Made by a program: the position numbers and the translations under genes | Origin: Streptomyces tardus | Lineage (GTDB): Bacteria > Actinomycetota > Actinomycetes > Streptomycetales > Streptomycetaceae | Assembly: GCF_018101125.2 (NCBI RefSeq) | Contig: NZ_JAELVF020000001.1 | Span: forward strand, 1,578,564-1,642,563 | Length of the DNA: 64,000 nt | Reading direction: 5' to 3' | Shown: positions 9,267 to 18,040 of the stretch, in pieces | Layout of the letters: each line of letters begins with the position of its first letter | Numbering within the stretch: position 1 is the first letter of the stretch | Notes under the pieces: generated by a model | What the model saw: the letters and a program-made list of their open reading frames with translations, nothing else | What the model was told of the DNA's origin: nothing | Database searches by the model: none

Positions 9267-9655
9267 CTTGTCGTAGCCGGCGGGTCGACCGCCCTTGCTG
9301 CCGCGGGCTTGCCGGTTAGCCCGCTGATTCTTCGGCTCGGGGATGGTGTGCTTGATCTGGCGTCGCCGCACGTAGCGACGGTTACGGCGGGACGAGTACG
9401 CCTTATCGCCGCCCCGCCCGGCGATCTGGTGCGCGGGTGTCCGCCGCCCGGCCGGCCGACGCGGATGCGATCCATGACCGGAATGAGTTGCGGGGCATCG
9501 TGCCACTGGCCCGGGGTGACCAACAGGGCCAGCGGGCGGCGCCCGCCCTCACTGGCGAGATGGATCTTGCAGGTCAGGCCACCCCGAAAGCGTCCGAGTC
9601 CCTCGTCGGGGCGGTGCTGCCGGGGCGTGCGTCTTCCCCGGCACTCGCCCTGCCC
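9267..9655 (-). mobile_element. IS5-family transposase fragment
   Basis: Two overlapping minus-strand frames together read as the central part of an IS5-family DDE transposase of the kind common in streptomycetes: GLGRFRGGLTCKIHLASEGG, then LALLVTPGQWHDAPQLIPVM, then after a frame change GGDKAYSSRRNRRYVRRRQI and KHTIPEPKNQRANRQARGSK. Both ends are missing and no inverted repeats are visible. It lies directly between the end of the integrase gene and the truncated endonuclease, and presumably destroyed the 5' end of the latter. Confidence 0.85.
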
Positions 9656-9657
9656 TC

Positions 9658-11427
9658 CTAACAAGCGTTGAGGTCCCCGTAATTGCCCGGATGCCTTGCC
9701 CTGTCCGTCGCCTGTGCACATGCCTCGGGAAAAGCAGCGAACACTGCCGCCTTGTCCGTGCCGCGGACTTGAGCCTCGACCTCCTGGCCAGGTCGACGGG
9801 TGGTGTGCCAGCGGACTGGGAGATCGGTATAAAGGTCGGTCTCGAACTCCCATGCGGCTACTGACTGTTGGTCATCGCAGCCGATATTGAGCCGCTCGCC
9901 ACCAGGGAGGAACACGGCGTGAGCGTGGTGAACAATCCGGCGGTCGGGGATCTTATCGCGGATGGCCTGCGTGCCGCCGGGGCCCATGTCCTCCCACTTC
10001 TCCCGGCCCCATTCCTCAAGTTCCGCAAGGCTTTCACCGTGGTCGTCGCCCCACTGCGACACGAGGAAATCCGCAAGCTCCCGGTGCAGGAACGGGACGA
10101 GGCGCTCGCCAAGGCGAGCAACGTACACCGTCCCTTGTAGGCAGCCATCTCCGTGGTGAGGAGGTGCGAAGCCCCGAGCTGCAGGCCGCATCCCTCGTGG
10201 CCCCGATGCTGGCCCCCACAGCAATTCGCCGACCTTCGCGGCCGTCTGCTGGAGCACCTGGCCGGTGAGGTGCTGGTAGCGACGGCGCATACGGGCGGAC
10301 TTGCCGGGCTCCCAGCCCATAATGCGGTCGACGATCGCTTCGGGGACGCCGAGGATCAGGAGCACAGTGGCGGCGGTGTGGCGGGCGTCGTGGAGTCGGC
10401 CCTCGCGGACGCCGGCGGCCTTCAGCAGGTCCTTCCACTTGTGGTAGTCGGTGTTGGGGTTGAGCGGCTCGCCTGTCGGCGAGGTGAATACGTAACCCTT
10501 TTCCGCCCACAGGTCACGGGCGAGGATCCGCTCACGCTGCTGCTCCTCCTTGTGCCGTCGCAACAGCGTCAGGAGCTGCTCGGGGACGCCGATCGTGCGC
10601 TTGCCGGCGTGGGTCTTGGTGTCCTTCGTCTCGCGCCGGGTGCTGATTTTTTGGGGGCAGTAGCCGGGCTTGCGGCGGCACTTGTTGCCACAGCCGTGCT
10701 TGTAACGGGGCCGTAGACGGCCTCGGCGTACGAAGAGCACGCCCTGCTCGAAGTCGACGTCGTCCCATTTCAGACCGAGCGCCTCGCCTTGGCGCAGGCC
10801 GAGTGCGAGTGCGATGACCCAGCGGGAGTGGTGGCGGTGCTTGGCCGCTTCAAGGAGGAGACACTGGATCTCCTCCAACGTGTACGGCTCGACCTCCTCC
10901 TCTTCGACCTTTGGGGCCTTGGCTATGGAGGCTGGGTTGGTGGTGAGGTGGCGACGGCGTACGGCCTCGTTGAGTGCCGTGTTGACTGTGCGGTGGGCCT
11001 GGTGCGCTGTACCGGAGGCGCTGCCGTTCGCCTGCATCTTGCGGTACAGGCGCTCCAGGTGCTCGGGCTCCAGCTTCTCCATGCGGTGAGCGCCCAGGCC
11101 GGGGATGAGGTGGTGGTAGACGGCCACGCGGTAGCCGTCGATGGTGTTCTCACCGACATGGGGCGCCGCGATGTTCTCCACCCAGTGAGTCAGCCAGGTT
11201 TCGACCGTCCAGGTCTGACCGGCCTTCCGAACACCTGTGGAGTCGCGCTGCTTCTCCAGCTCGCGCACGGCCTTGGTGACCTCGGGTCGGGTCTTCCGGC
11301 TGACGTGGCGACGGTCCGGTGTGCCGTCGTCTTTGACGCCGACACTGACGTATCCGTGCCAACGACCGTCCTTGCTTTGGAAAATTGACGAAGCGCCGTT
11401 GGGCTGACGGGACTTGGCGGTGTTCAT
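9658..11427 (-). CDS. int: Tyrosine recombinase/integrase of element 1 with C-terminal extension
   Basis: Site-specific recombinase of 589 residues, expected to insert and excise the element at tRNA-Ser. An arm-binding region (ASSIFQSKDGRWHGYVSVG) and SAM-like core-binding domain come first. The catalytic domain has Arg212 (LGLRQGEALGLKW), His346-x-x-Arg349 (LHDARHTAATVLL), Trp372 in MGWEPGKS and the nucleophile Tyr384 (MRRRYQHLT). A short cysteine cluster (CGNKCRRKPGYC) sits near 246-257. After residue ~404, where such integrases normally end, there are another ~185 residues shared with the integrase of element 2 (IPDRRIVHHAHAVF, WEFETDLYTDLPVRWHTTRR) that I cannot assign to any domain. The gene is 10 bp downstream of the excisionase gene and presumably in one operon with it. 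Confidence 0.95.
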   Translation of the reverse strand: MNTAKSRQPNGASSIFQSKDGRWHGYVSVGVKDDGTPDRRHVSRKTRPEVTKAVRELEKQRDSTGVRKAGQTWTVETWLTHWVENIAAPHVGENTIDGYRVAVYHHLIPGLGAHRMEKLEPEHLERLYRKMQANGSASGTAHQAHRTVNTALNEAVRRRHLTTNPASIAKAPKVEEEEVEPYTLEEIQCLLLEAAKHRHHSRWVIALALGLRQGEALGLKWDDVDFEQGVLFVRRGRLRPRYKHGCGNKCRRKPGYCPQKISTRRETKDTKTHAGKRTIGVPEQLLTLLRRHKEEQQRERILARDLWAEKGYVFTSPTGEPLNPNTDYHKWKDLLKAAGVREGRLHDARHTAATVLLILGVPEAIVDRIMGWEPGKSARMRRRYQHLTGQVLQQTAAKVGELLWGPASGPRGMRPAARGFAPPHHGDGCLQGTVYVARLGERLVPFLHRELADFLVSQWGDDHGESLAELEEWGREKWEDMGPGGTQAIRDKIPDRRIVHHAHAVFLPGGERLNIGCDDQQSVAAWEFETDLYTDLPVRWHTTRRPGQEVEAQVRGTDKAAVFAAFPEACAQATDRARHPGNYGDLNAC

Positions 11428-11437
11428 TTACGCCCCC

Positions 11438-11737
11438 TCAGGCCGCAGTGCCGAAGCCGTCGGAACTGAGGCGGCGTTGGAGGAAGGCGTTCACCGCCTC
11501 GACCGGGACGCGGCGGAGTCGTCCGACCTTCGCGGAGGGGATCTCGCCAGAAGCGACGTACTTGTAGAGCGTGGTCCGACCGATGCCCATGCGGCGGGCG
11601 GCCTCGGCGACGGTCAGGCCGACAAGGGTCGTGTCGCCCTGGCTTGGGCTGCGCTTGGCCATGAGGGCGCGCAGGTCTTCCTCAGGTACGGCGAGGAGCT
11701 CGGCGATCTGGGAAATGGGCAGGGTGTACTGCGGCAA
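11438..11737 (-). CDS. xis: Excisionase-type helix-turn-helix protein of element 1
   Basis: Small DNA-binding protein with a MerR-like/excisionase (HTH_17) fold: LTVAEAARRMGIGRTTLYKY, then VASGEIPSAKVGRLRRVPVEAVNAFLQ. It should direct the integrase towards excision. The TTG at 11737 is chosen over a longer ATG frame because GGGGGAGGAG precedes it and because it gives exactly 99 residues, the same length as the paralogue at 47172-47471, which also begins with TTG-CCG/TTG-CCA. The leader upstream carries the conserved motif described at 11771-11823. Confidence 0.88.
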   Translation of the reverse strand: MPQYTLPISQIAELLAVPEEDLRALMAKRSPSQGDTTLVGLTVAEAARRMGIGRTTLYKYVASGEIPSAKVGRLRRVPVEAVNAFLQRRLSSDGFGTAA

Positions 11738-11770
11738 GGGGTACTCCTCCCCCGGCTTGGGTGGCGAGGC

Positions 11771-11823
11771 GGAAGCGGCAACTCCCGCGGCCGGGCCGGC
11801 GGTGTCGTTCAAGGATGGGCGGT
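11771..11823 (-). promoter_or_regulatory. Conserved structured leader before xis-int, element 1
   Basis: On the minus strand the sequence ACCGCCCATCCTTGAACGAC (11823-11804) is followed 18 nt later by a small hairpin GGAG-TTGCCG-CTTCC (11785-11771), then the xis ribosome binding site. The same arrangement occurs before xis of element 2 and before both rep genes. The loop TTGCCG is constant while stem bases vary compatibly with pairing. Confidence 0.7.
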
Positions 11824-11886
11824 CGGTCGCCCTCGCGAGGGCGTGGGAAGACTCGGCATTCGCATCGTCGACGGTGTCGCAGCGGG

Positions 11887-12420
11887 CTACTTGGGGCTGA
11901 TGTCGCCCATCCAGCTCCGCTGCTTCTGCGGGTTGCCGATGTAGTGACGGTTGAACTCGCCGCCTGAGGCCACTTCGAGCTCGTGCGTCAACAAGCTCTT
12001 GATCATTTCTGCTTGGTCGGGGTTCTGCTCGCCGTAGGTGTCGAGTTCCTTTCTGATGCGAGTCATCGACGTGTCCAGCTCACGCCACTCGACCCACTTC
12101 TCGACATACTCTCCAACGAGCCTGCGGACGTGGCTGTTGGCAATCTGGGATGGCGCTGAGGTGAGGTCCTCCATCGTGATCCGGAAGACCTTGCAGAAGC
12201 CGAGGGCCTCGTCCAGGTTGACGCGTCTGCGCGGCTTGCCACTTTCGATGCGCCAGATCGCCGCCTGGTTCACCGAGTGACCGGCAGCAGCCATCTTCTC
12301 GGCCAGGATGACGGTGCTCCAGCCCCGCACCTCGCGCTCCATCTTGATGCGCTCGGCGACGTTGTCTTCCATGGCTGGACGGTTCGGCCCCACACGGGCC
12401 GCACCTTCCTCATCGCTCAT
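11887..12420 (-). CDS. XRE-family transcriptional regulator of element 1
   Basis: Helix-turn-helix regulator of 177 residues transcribed divergently from the rep-mob operon. The DNA-binding domain covers roughly residues 20-80 (VAERIKMEREVRGWSTVILA, IWRIESGKPRRRVNLDEALG), followed by a helical C-terminal part likely to mediate oligomerisation. The ATG at 12420 (MSDEEGAARV) has GGAGGAA nine bases upstream and is preferred to an ATG 45 bp further out. The order xis, this gene, rep is the same in element 2. It probably controls the divergent promoters around the direct repeat at 12476-12506 and so holds the element in the integrated state; that role is inferred from position. Confidence 0.85.
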   Translation of the reverse strand: MSDEEGAARVGPNRPAMEDNVAERIKMEREVRGWSTVILAEKMAAAGHSVNQAAIWRIESGKPRRRVNLDEALGFCKVFRITMEDLTSAPSQIANSHVRRLVGEYVEKWVEWRELDTSMTRIRKELDTYGEQNPDQAEMIKSLLTHELEVASGGEFNRHYIGNPQKQRSWMGDISPK

Positions 12421-12475
12421 GAGCGCGTTTCCTCCCAGCTCAGGGTTCAGTGCAGGCAGATTCACGAGTGAACAG

Positions 12476-12527
12476 CATTGCGCTTACGAATGCAAGTCAT
12501 TGCGCTGCCGAAAAACCCTGGTACGGT
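12476..12527 (+). promoter_or_regulatory. Candidate operator repeat and rep promoter, element 1
   Basis: CATTGCGCT occurs at 12476-12484 and again at 12498-12506, start-to-start 22 bp apart, about two helical turns. The second copy overlaps a possible -35 (TTGCGC, 12500-12505) that is 16 bp from a possible -10 (TACGGT, 12522-12527) reading towards rep. A dimeric XRE repressor bound to both repeats would block this promoter. Confidence 0.45.
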
Positions 12528-12573
12528 CGTCGTCCGCCTTCGAACGGAGGTGCACGCAGGCATGCACGCGAAA

Positions 12574-12603
12574 GGCCCCCGGTGCTACGAACACCGAGGG
12601 CCC
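12574..12603 (+). terminator. Hairpin in the rep leader, possible attenuator, element 1
   Basis: GGCCCCCGGTG pairs with CACCGAGGGCC around a CTACGAA loop, between the putative promoter and the conserved leader motif. Element 2 has an unrelated but equally placed perfect hairpin (48248-48272), so a hairpin here is conserved by position. Confidence 0.5.
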
Positions 12604-12623
12604 AAGCCAAAGCCCCGCGTATG

Positions 12624-12700
12624 ACCGCCCATCCCTGAACGATCCAAACCGGCACCGGCCGGGGTTGCCGCCCCGTATGGCCGGACCGGGTGAGGAGCTC
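12624..12700 (+). promoter_or_regulatory. Conserved structured leader before rep, element 1
   Basis: ACCGCCCATCCCTGAACGAT(C) at 12624-12644, then the hairpin GGGG-TTGCCG-CCCC at 12661-12674, flanked by GGCC on both sides that can extend the stem and by outer CCGG/CCGG pairs, then TGAGGAG and the rep start at 12702. It corresponds closely to the element 2 leader at 48291-48361 and to the two xis leaders. Confidence 0.75.
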
Positions 12701-12701
12701 T

Positions 12702-14243
12702 ATGGCCCAGACTAGGGCCCCACGTGACGACAATCCATCCAGTCACACCCTTGACGGCGCCTTCCCTTCGCCGGTGGACACCTTCGGCGAAGCTCAACAG
12801 GCCGTCGAAGCAGAGCGCGCTGTGCTCGGTGCATGTATGCACCGAGGTGACACCGTCGATGTCGTCCGCCCCGTCCTCGCAGAGGATTCCTTCTACCGGC
12901 CGGCGCACGAGACCATCTGGCGCGTCCTCCTCACCCAGTACCGAGAGGACAGGCCCACGGACCCGATCGTCCTCAGTGAGGTGCTCCAGGAGCAGGGCGA
13001 TCTCAACCGTGTCGGCGGTCGCGCCTACGTGCACGGACTCGCCGACCTGCACTACAGCGTGGGCAACGCCCAGTACCACGCGGAGATCATCCGCAAGAAG
13101 GCCGAGCTCCGCCGCCTGCGCGCTTCCGCCGTACGGGCGCTCCAGCGCGCCGACGAGCCGGGAGCGGATCCAGAGGCGATACGGAGCGAGGCCGAAGCCG
13201 AGCTACGCACAGAACGCGAGCGGGCGCTGGCATCCGGCCACGGACGCCTGTCCCGCTTCGCCACCGACGGGTGGTCCTTCGTCAAGGAGACCGGCGCGGA
13301 CGCCGAGCCCCTATGGGGAACGAGGGCGAAAACGCTCTGGGCGCCCGGCGAGAGCCTGATGGTCGTCGGCGCACCAGGCGTCGGCAAGACCACCCTGGCC
13401 CATCAAGTGATATTCGCCCGCCTCGGCTTTCAGGAGACCGTCCTGGAGCTGCCCGTCGCACCAAGCCGACGAGTGCTGTACCTGGCCATGGACCGTCCCA
13501 AGCAGATCGCCAAGGCCATGAACCGCCGTGTCTTCGCTACCGACGAGAAGGTCCTGCGCGACCAGCTCGTCGTCTGGCAGGGGCCGTTGCCCGCCACCCT
13601 GGACAAGGAGCCCGACCTCCTCGCCGACCTCGCAGCCGCCCACCAAGCCGACACGATCGTGATCGACAGCCTCAAGGACGCGGTCAGCACGATGGTCGAC
13701 GACAGCCTCGCCGTCTCCTTCCACAACGCCCGTATGCGCGCCCTGCGAGACGGCGTGGAGATCCTGGAACTGCACCACCAGCGCAAGGCCACCGCCGACG
13801 CACCACGCGGCCAACGGCCCAGCCTGGACCAGGTCTACGGATCCACCTGGCTTACCGCAGGCGCAGGCAGCGTCCTCTTCGTCACCGGCCGGGCAGGTGA
13901 CCCCGCTGTCACTCTGCACCACCTCAAGACCCCCACGGGCGAGGTCGGCCCGCTCGACGTCACGCACGACCACGCGCGCGGCACCACCACCGTCGACCCC
14001 ACCAAGGACCCCGCCATTCTGTTGCGCAACGCCCCCAACGGGCTGAGCGCACGCGAGTTGGCCACGGTCCTCGTCGGCGGCAGTGACCCCGAACGTGCGG
14101 ACGTGGAAAAGGCCAGGCGCCACCTGACCCGCCTCGTCGACACCGGGCTGGCCACCAGGGCCGACGGCGCCGCGGGAGGAGCCGGAGGCGGACAGCAGAC
14201 CCGCTACTACGCCTCCGCCCGCTACCTCACCGCAGTCGGCTGA
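12702..14243 (+). CDS. DnaB-N / RecA-like replicative ATPase of element 1
   Basis: Protein of 513 residues joining a DnaB-helicase N-terminal domain (EAERAVLGACMHRGDTVDVV, FYRPAHETIWRVLL) to a RecA/KaiC-type ATPase. Walker A is GAPGVGKTTL near residue 222 and the Walker B strand is ADTIVIDSLKD; the C-terminal tail carries a winged-helix-like segment (GLSARELATVL..ARRHLTRLVDTGLATRA). It probably serves as replication initiator or helicase for the excised circle. The ATG at 12702 is used because TGAGGAG lies 6 bp upstream and the same start context occurs in the close paralogue at 48363. First gene of the rep-DUF2637-mobC-relaxase operon. Confidence 0.9.
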   Translation: MAQTRAPRDDNPSSHTLDGAFPSPVDTFGEAQQAVEAERAVLGACMHRGDTVDVVRPVLAEDSFYRPAHETIWRVLLTQYREDRPTDPIVLSEVLQEQGDLNRVGGRAYVHGLADLHYSVGNAQYHAEIIRKKAELRRLRASAVRALQRADEPGADPEAIRSEAEAELRTERERALASGHGRLSRFATDGWSFVKETGADAEPLWGTRAKTLWAPGESLMVVGAPGVGKTTLAHQVIFARLGFQETVLELPVAPSRRVLYLAMDRPKQIAKAMNRRVFATDEKVLRDQLVVWQGPLPATLDKEPDLLADLAAAHQADTIVIDSLKDAVSTMVDDSLAVSFHNARMRALRDGVEILELHHQRKATADAPRGQRPSLDQVYGSTWLTAGAGSVLFVTGRAGDPAVTLHHLKTPTGEVGPLDVTHDHARGTTTVDPTKDPAILLRNAPNGLSARELATVLVGGSDPERADVEKARRHLTRLVDTGLATRADGAAGGAGGGQQTRYYASARYLTAVG

Positions 14244-14264
14244 ACCCCCAGCCGCCCCCACTCG

Positions 14265-14460
14265 ATCGAAGCATTCACGCGACCGTACACGCGCCGCTTG
14301 CGCTCATACGGCGCCACGGGACGCGCGCAGCGCACACGCCCATATCAAAGCCGCAGGTCAAGCGATCACGTAAGCGTCCACGCCCTTCACACACCCAGGC
14401 GCTCACGCGCGAGGCCCCCTCTAGAAGGGGGCTCGCGTGAACGCCCCTCCGTGAACGCTC
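14265..14460 (+). other. Iteron-like region with palindrome, candidate replication origin of element 1
   Basis: The 256-bp gap after rep holds several related units resembling GCGATCACGCGACCGTNCAC (14271-14294, 14361-14383 and degenerate copies) and a palindrome at 14408-14437 whose arms flank the XbaI-type centre TCTAGA (CCCCC/GGGGG pairs, with CGAG/CTCG outside). The block CCGCAGGTCAAGCGATCACG is almost identical in element 2. Conservation in a non-coding gap, repeats and dyad symmetry suggest a replication origin or other initiator-binding site. Confidence 0.55.
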
Positions 14461-14499
14461 TGCGCCGCCACCCGCGAGATATCTTCCTGGAGCCCCTCC

Positions 14500-15375
14500 T
14501 TGCCCTCCCGCGCCACCCCTGCCACGGCCTCGGGCGCATCCGCGATCCGCGCCGGGGTCGCCCTGCTCGCCGCGTTCGCCTTCGCCCTGTCCTACGACGC
14601 TCTACGGCAGATGGCCGTCGCCATCCACATACGTGGGCCCCTCACGTACGCCTTCCCACTCGTCATCGACGGCTTCATCACCATCGGCATCGGCGCACTC
14701 CTCATGCTCCGAACCGCCCCCACGCACTCACGCCTCTACGTCTGGGCACTCGTCGGACTCGCCACACTCACCAGCATCTGGGCCAACGCCCTCCACGCCG
14801 TACGCCTCAACCAACAAACCGCTCCCGCCGACAACCTGCGTCTAGACGACCTCACCGTCGGCATCCTCTCCGCCATCGCCCCACTCGCCCTAGCGGGAGC
14901 CGTCCACCTCTACCTCGTCATCCAACGCCACCCCACCCCGACCACACGCCAAATAGCCACCCCGCCAGACCACGCCGCCGACAACGGCCAGCGTGATATG
15001 CCACGGCGGCCCTTCCCTCGTCCTCGCGGCGACGCCAAGGTGGCTGCCACTACCGCCGACGTGGCGCACGACGCCACCGCCCGCGCCTCGAACACCTCCG
15101 AAGTGGCCGCCACCTCCACACCTCCAGCCACACAGGCCAACGGCGGGCCTGGCGAGACCTCTCGGCCAGACAGGTTGGCCCTCGCCCTGACCGCGCCACT
15201 GGGGCGCGGCGACCGCGCCTCACGACGCCACATCGAGACCACCTTCCGAAACAAGAGACTCAGCATCGGCCGAGCGGAAGCGGACAAGCTCAAACAACTC
15301 GTCCAAGCCGAACTCGACGAAGCCCCTTCCCCGGCGCAGGCAAAAACCGCTACCACCAGGGACAACGCCGTCTGA
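14500..15375 (+). CDS. DUF2637 membrane protein of element 1
   Basis: Protein of 291 residues with about four membrane segments in its first half (IRAGVALLAAFAFALSYDAL, FPLVIDGFITIGIGALLML, LYVWALVGLATLTSIWANAL, VGILSAIAPLALAGAVHLYL) and a hydrophilic, alanine/threonine-rich C-terminal half ending in a helical basic region (IGRAEADKLKQLVQAELDEA). DUF2637 proteins are common on actinomycete plasmids and integrative elements, between replication and mobilisation genes; their role is unknown, perhaps in transfer. A TTG start at 14500 is used (GGAG upstream, no ATG before the first membrane segment). A matching TTG context exists in element 2. Confidence 0.85.
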   Translation: MPSRATPATASGASAIRAGVALLAAFAFALSYDALRQMAVAIHIRGPLTYAFPLVIDGFITIGIGALLMLRTAPTHSRLYVWALVGLATLTSIWANALHAVRLNQQTAPADNLRLDDLTVGILSAIAPLALAGAVHLYLVIQRHPTPTTRQIATPPDHAADNGQRDMPRRPFPRPRGDAKVAATTADVAHDATARASNTSEVAATSTPPATQANGGPGETSRPDRLALALTAPLGRGDRASRRHIETTFRNKRLSIGRAEADKLKQLVQAELDEAPSPAQAKTATTRDNAV

Positions 15376-15490
15376 GATCCACGCTCCCTCAGCTGCTGCG
15401 AATCAACGGCGTGCCCCTGCACGCACCGCCGACAGGACCCTCACGGCACGTCGCGCCCCACGCCCGTCGCCTCCGGAGAAGAAGTACCGC

Positions 15491-16096
15491 ATGCACGAAC
15501 CGCACCACGAACTGCCCACCGAACAACGCGAGATGACAAGCACCAAGCCCACCAGCGCAGCAAGTTGTCGGGTAAGGAGTCCTTACCCGACCCCCGCCCC
15601 GCAGGGGGCGGAGGCATCCGGTGCCGGGGCGGCACCGGAGTCGGTCGCCCCGGGGGCGCCGACCGAGGGAGCGGGCAACGAGCCGTCATCGAACGTGCCG
15701 CAGCAGCCTGCGCCGCGTCGCCGACTGCGTGACAAGCAGCTGCGCGAGCACCGCGTCCATCCCCGCTACAACGACGACGAATTCGCCCTCGTCCGCCAAG
15801 CCGCTGCCCTGAGCAACATGCAGCCCGGCGGTTACGTCGCCGAGTGCTCGCTAGCCGCAGCCCGCTCCGAGGACCCCACCGCGGCCGTCGCCGACTACCG
15901 CGCCATGGTCAAGACCCTGATGGCCGCCAACGGGCAGCTCGGCAAGATCGGCAGCAACCTCAACCAGCTCACCCGTCACCTCAACCAGGACGGAGCGTGG
16001 CCCCACCACTCCACCGTCCGCCGTCTCCTGGACCGTGTCGAGTCGTCCATCGCAGACCTCGACGCCTCCATCGCCCAGGTCACAGAGGGACGGTGA
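15491..16096 (+). CDS. mobC: MobC-like relaxosome accessory protein of element 1
   Basis: Protein of 201 residues. The first ~75 residues are low-complexity and proline/alanine-rich; their DNA contains the hairpin series at 15567-15666. The second half is a MobC-type domain: a ribbon-helix-helix-like start (HRVHPRYNDDEFALVRQAAA), then ANGQLGKIGSNLNQLTRHLN, the (I/L)xxNxNQ(I/L) signature of MobC proteins. Such proteins bind oriT and help the relaxase nick. The ATG at 15491 has GGAGAAGAAG upstream. The relaxase gene starts 5 bp after the stop. The N-termini of this protein and the element 2 copy align (MHEPHHELPT, MHDPQPELPT). Confidence 0.85.
   Translation: MHEPHHELPTEQREMTSTKPTSAASCRVRSPYPTPAPQGAEASGAGAAPESVAPGAPTEGAGNEPSSNVPQQPAPRRRLRDKQLREHRVHPRYNDDEFALVRQAAALSNMQPGGYVAECSLAAARSEDPTAAVADYRAMVKTLMAANGQLGKIGSNLNQLTRHLNQDGAWPHHSTVRRLLDRVESSIADLDASIAQVTEGR
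15567..15666 (+). other. Hairpin series inside mobC, candidate oriT of element 1
   Basis: Four consecutive inverted repeats: 15567-15591 (arms GTCGGGTAAGGA, 12 bp perfect, 1-nt centre), 15594-15611 (CCGCCCC/GGGGGCGG), 15618-15638 (CCGGTGCC/GGCACCGG) and 15641-15666 (TCGGTC..GACCGA). They sit in the non-conserved, disordered N-terminal coding part of mobC, just after CGCAGCAAG, a sequence shared with element 2. The 15575-15583 core (AAGGAGTCC) would be an exposed centre. Dense dyads next to mobC and the relaxase gene fit an origin of transfer. Confidence 0.5.
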
Positions 16097-16100
16097 GCCC

Positions 16101-17804
16101 GTGATCCCCAAGATCATCCTCGGTAAGGGGCCGGACGCCACACGCCGCACCATCGGCTACCTCTTCGGCCCCGGCCGCGCCAACGAACACACCGACCCGC
16201 ACCTGGTGGCCTCCTGGAACGGCTTCGCCCCCGACCCCGGCCGCAGCCCTCACCGCGATCCGAAAGAGGTGGAGAAGCAGCTCGCCGCCCAACTCGACCA
16301 GCCCGTAAAGATACTGGGCGACAAGGCCCCGAAGTTCACGGTGTGGCACTGCCCCGTGCGCGCCGCCCCCGAAGACCCGATCCTCACCGACGACCAGTGG
16401 GCCGAGGTCGCCCGCCGGATCGTGGCCGCCGCCGGCATCGCACCCGACGGCGACGAGGATGCCTGCCGCTGGGTGGCCGTCCGCCACGCCGACGACCACA
16501 TCCACATCGCCGCCACCCTGGTCCGCCAGGACGGCCGCCGTCCCAAGCGCGACTATGACCAGCGCGCCGTTCAGAAGACAGCCCGCAATATCGAAGTCGA
16601 CTACGGGCTCAGGAGGTTGAAGGCCGGCGACGGCACTGCCGCCAGGCGCGCCACCAGCAAGGAGCACTTCAAGGCCAAGCGTCTGGGCCAAGACGCCACC
16701 CCCCGCGACGTGCTACGCCTGCGAGTGCGCCGCGCGGTTGCCGCCGCGGACAGCGAAGCCGGGTTCCTTTTTCTGCTGGAAGCGACCGGCGTGAACGTAC
16801 GCCTCAAGCGCGGCCCCTCCGGCTACGCCCTCGGTTGCAACTTCGCCCTGCCCGGCGACACCAACGACCAAGGCGAGCCCGTCTACTACGCGGGCTCCAC
16901 CCTCGCCCCCGACCTGTCCCTGCCCATGATCCGCGAACGCCTCGTCACCACCAGCCCCGCCCCGACCACCGTCCCGCCGGGCAACCCCTGGCACCAGGCC
17001 ACTGCCGCCGGCGAACGCATCCCCCACCACCTCGCCTATGGCGACGACCAGTCCGCGCAGGGCCAACTCGTCGCCCTCGGTATGACTTTGGATCTGCTAC
17101 CAGAGACCGCACCTCGTGCGGTCAGGGCCGAACTCTCACAAGCCGCTACCGCCTTCGAGCGCGCCACCCGCTCCCGCATCACCGCCGACCTCGACAGCAC
17201 CCGCGCACTACGTCGCGGCCTTCAAGGCATCTGGCGCGAGCGTCCTCAGGATCGTGACGGCACCGGACTCGCGATGCTCCTGGACGTGACCCTCACTGCG
17301 GTCGCGTTCGCGATGCACTGGCACCGCACCCACCAGCACGCGCAACAGGAAGCTGCAGCCCAACAGGCCCTCGTCCATCTGCATGCCGCGTGCGCCCAGG
17401 TCGTCGAGCCCGTCCTGACACAGCTCGCGCGACGCACCCCCAACGTCCAGGCCAAGCGACGCTACACCCGCCACATCCAGGCGACCGTGCCGGAACACGC
17501 TGAACGCATCCTCAACGACCCCGCCTGGGACGCCCTGGCCACCGTGCTCGCCCAGGCAGAAGCCACCGGACACAACACAGCCACCATCCTCGGCCGAGCG
17601 ATCAGCCAGCGCACCCTGGACGACGCCCGCAGCCCCGCCCGCGCCCTGACCTGGCGCATCCGCCGCCTCGGCGAACGCCACGTCCCCAGCCCCCGAGCCC
17701 AAGCAGCAAATGTCCGCAGCAGTACTGCGCAACGCTCCAGTGCTCCAGTCCGTCCCTCGGCCACGGTTCCGCTCCAGCAGCGGTCTCCAGCGCGGCGGCG
17801 CTGA
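16101..17804 (+). CDS. Relaxase/mobilisation nuclease of element 1
   Basis: HUH-type relaxase of 567 residues. The N-terminal nuclease domain shows the family's GxGxxxxT-like start (YLFGPGRANEHTDPHLVASW), FTVWHCPVRAAPEDPILTDD and the metal-binding histidines HADDHIHIAATLVR near residue 140; the catalytic tyrosine is not obvious by eye. The C-terminal half is helical and alanine-rich. It would nick oriT and lead the strand into a conjugation channel supplied by another element. The GTG at 16101 is used (VIPKIILGKG), 4 bp past the mobC stop with GAGGGA upstream; its start aligns with the ATG of the element 2 paralogue (MIAKISSGKN). Confidence 0.9.
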   Translation: MIPKIILGKGPDATRRTIGYLFGPGRANEHTDPHLVASWNGFAPDPGRSPHRDPKEVEKQLAAQLDQPVKILGDKAPKFTVWHCPVRAAPEDPILTDDQWAEVARRIVAAAGIAPDGDEDACRWVAVRHADDHIHIAATLVRQDGRRPKRDYDQRAVQKTARNIEVDYGLRRLKAGDGTAARRATSKEHFKAKRLGQDATPRDVLRLRVRRAVAAADSEAGFLFLLEATGVNVRLKRGPSGYALGCNFALPGDTNDQGEPVYYAGSTLAPDLSLPMIRERLVTTSPAPTTVPPGNPWHQATAAGERIPHHLAYGDDQSAQGQLVALGMTLDLLPETAPRAVRAELSQAATAFERATRSRITADLDSTRALRRGLQGIWRERPQDRDGTGLAMLLDVTLTAVAFAMHWHRTHQHAQQEAAAQQALVHLHAACAQVVEPVLTQLARRTPNVQAKRRYTRHIQATVPEHAERILNDPAWDALATVLAQAEATGHNTATILGRAISQRTLDDARSPARALTWRIRRLGERHVPSPRAQAANVRSSTAQRSSAPVRPSATVPLQQRSPARRR

Positions 17805-18040
17805 TCAGGACACCGGCCCCACAGCTCGCGCTCCTCCTCATCGATGAGAACCACAAGCTGGCCGGCTTCTACAGCAGTGCGGCCAGCCCGCACTCACCCA
17901 AGCCTTTCGAAGTCCGGCCTGTTCCGAAGCGCGTCAGCAGGAAGGGGCGGAAGATCCGCAATACCGCACGGCTCACATGATCCACCCGGCATCCTGTAGA
18001 CGTCCCCTGGCCGATGTCTACAGCCTCAGGAGCAGAGCGC

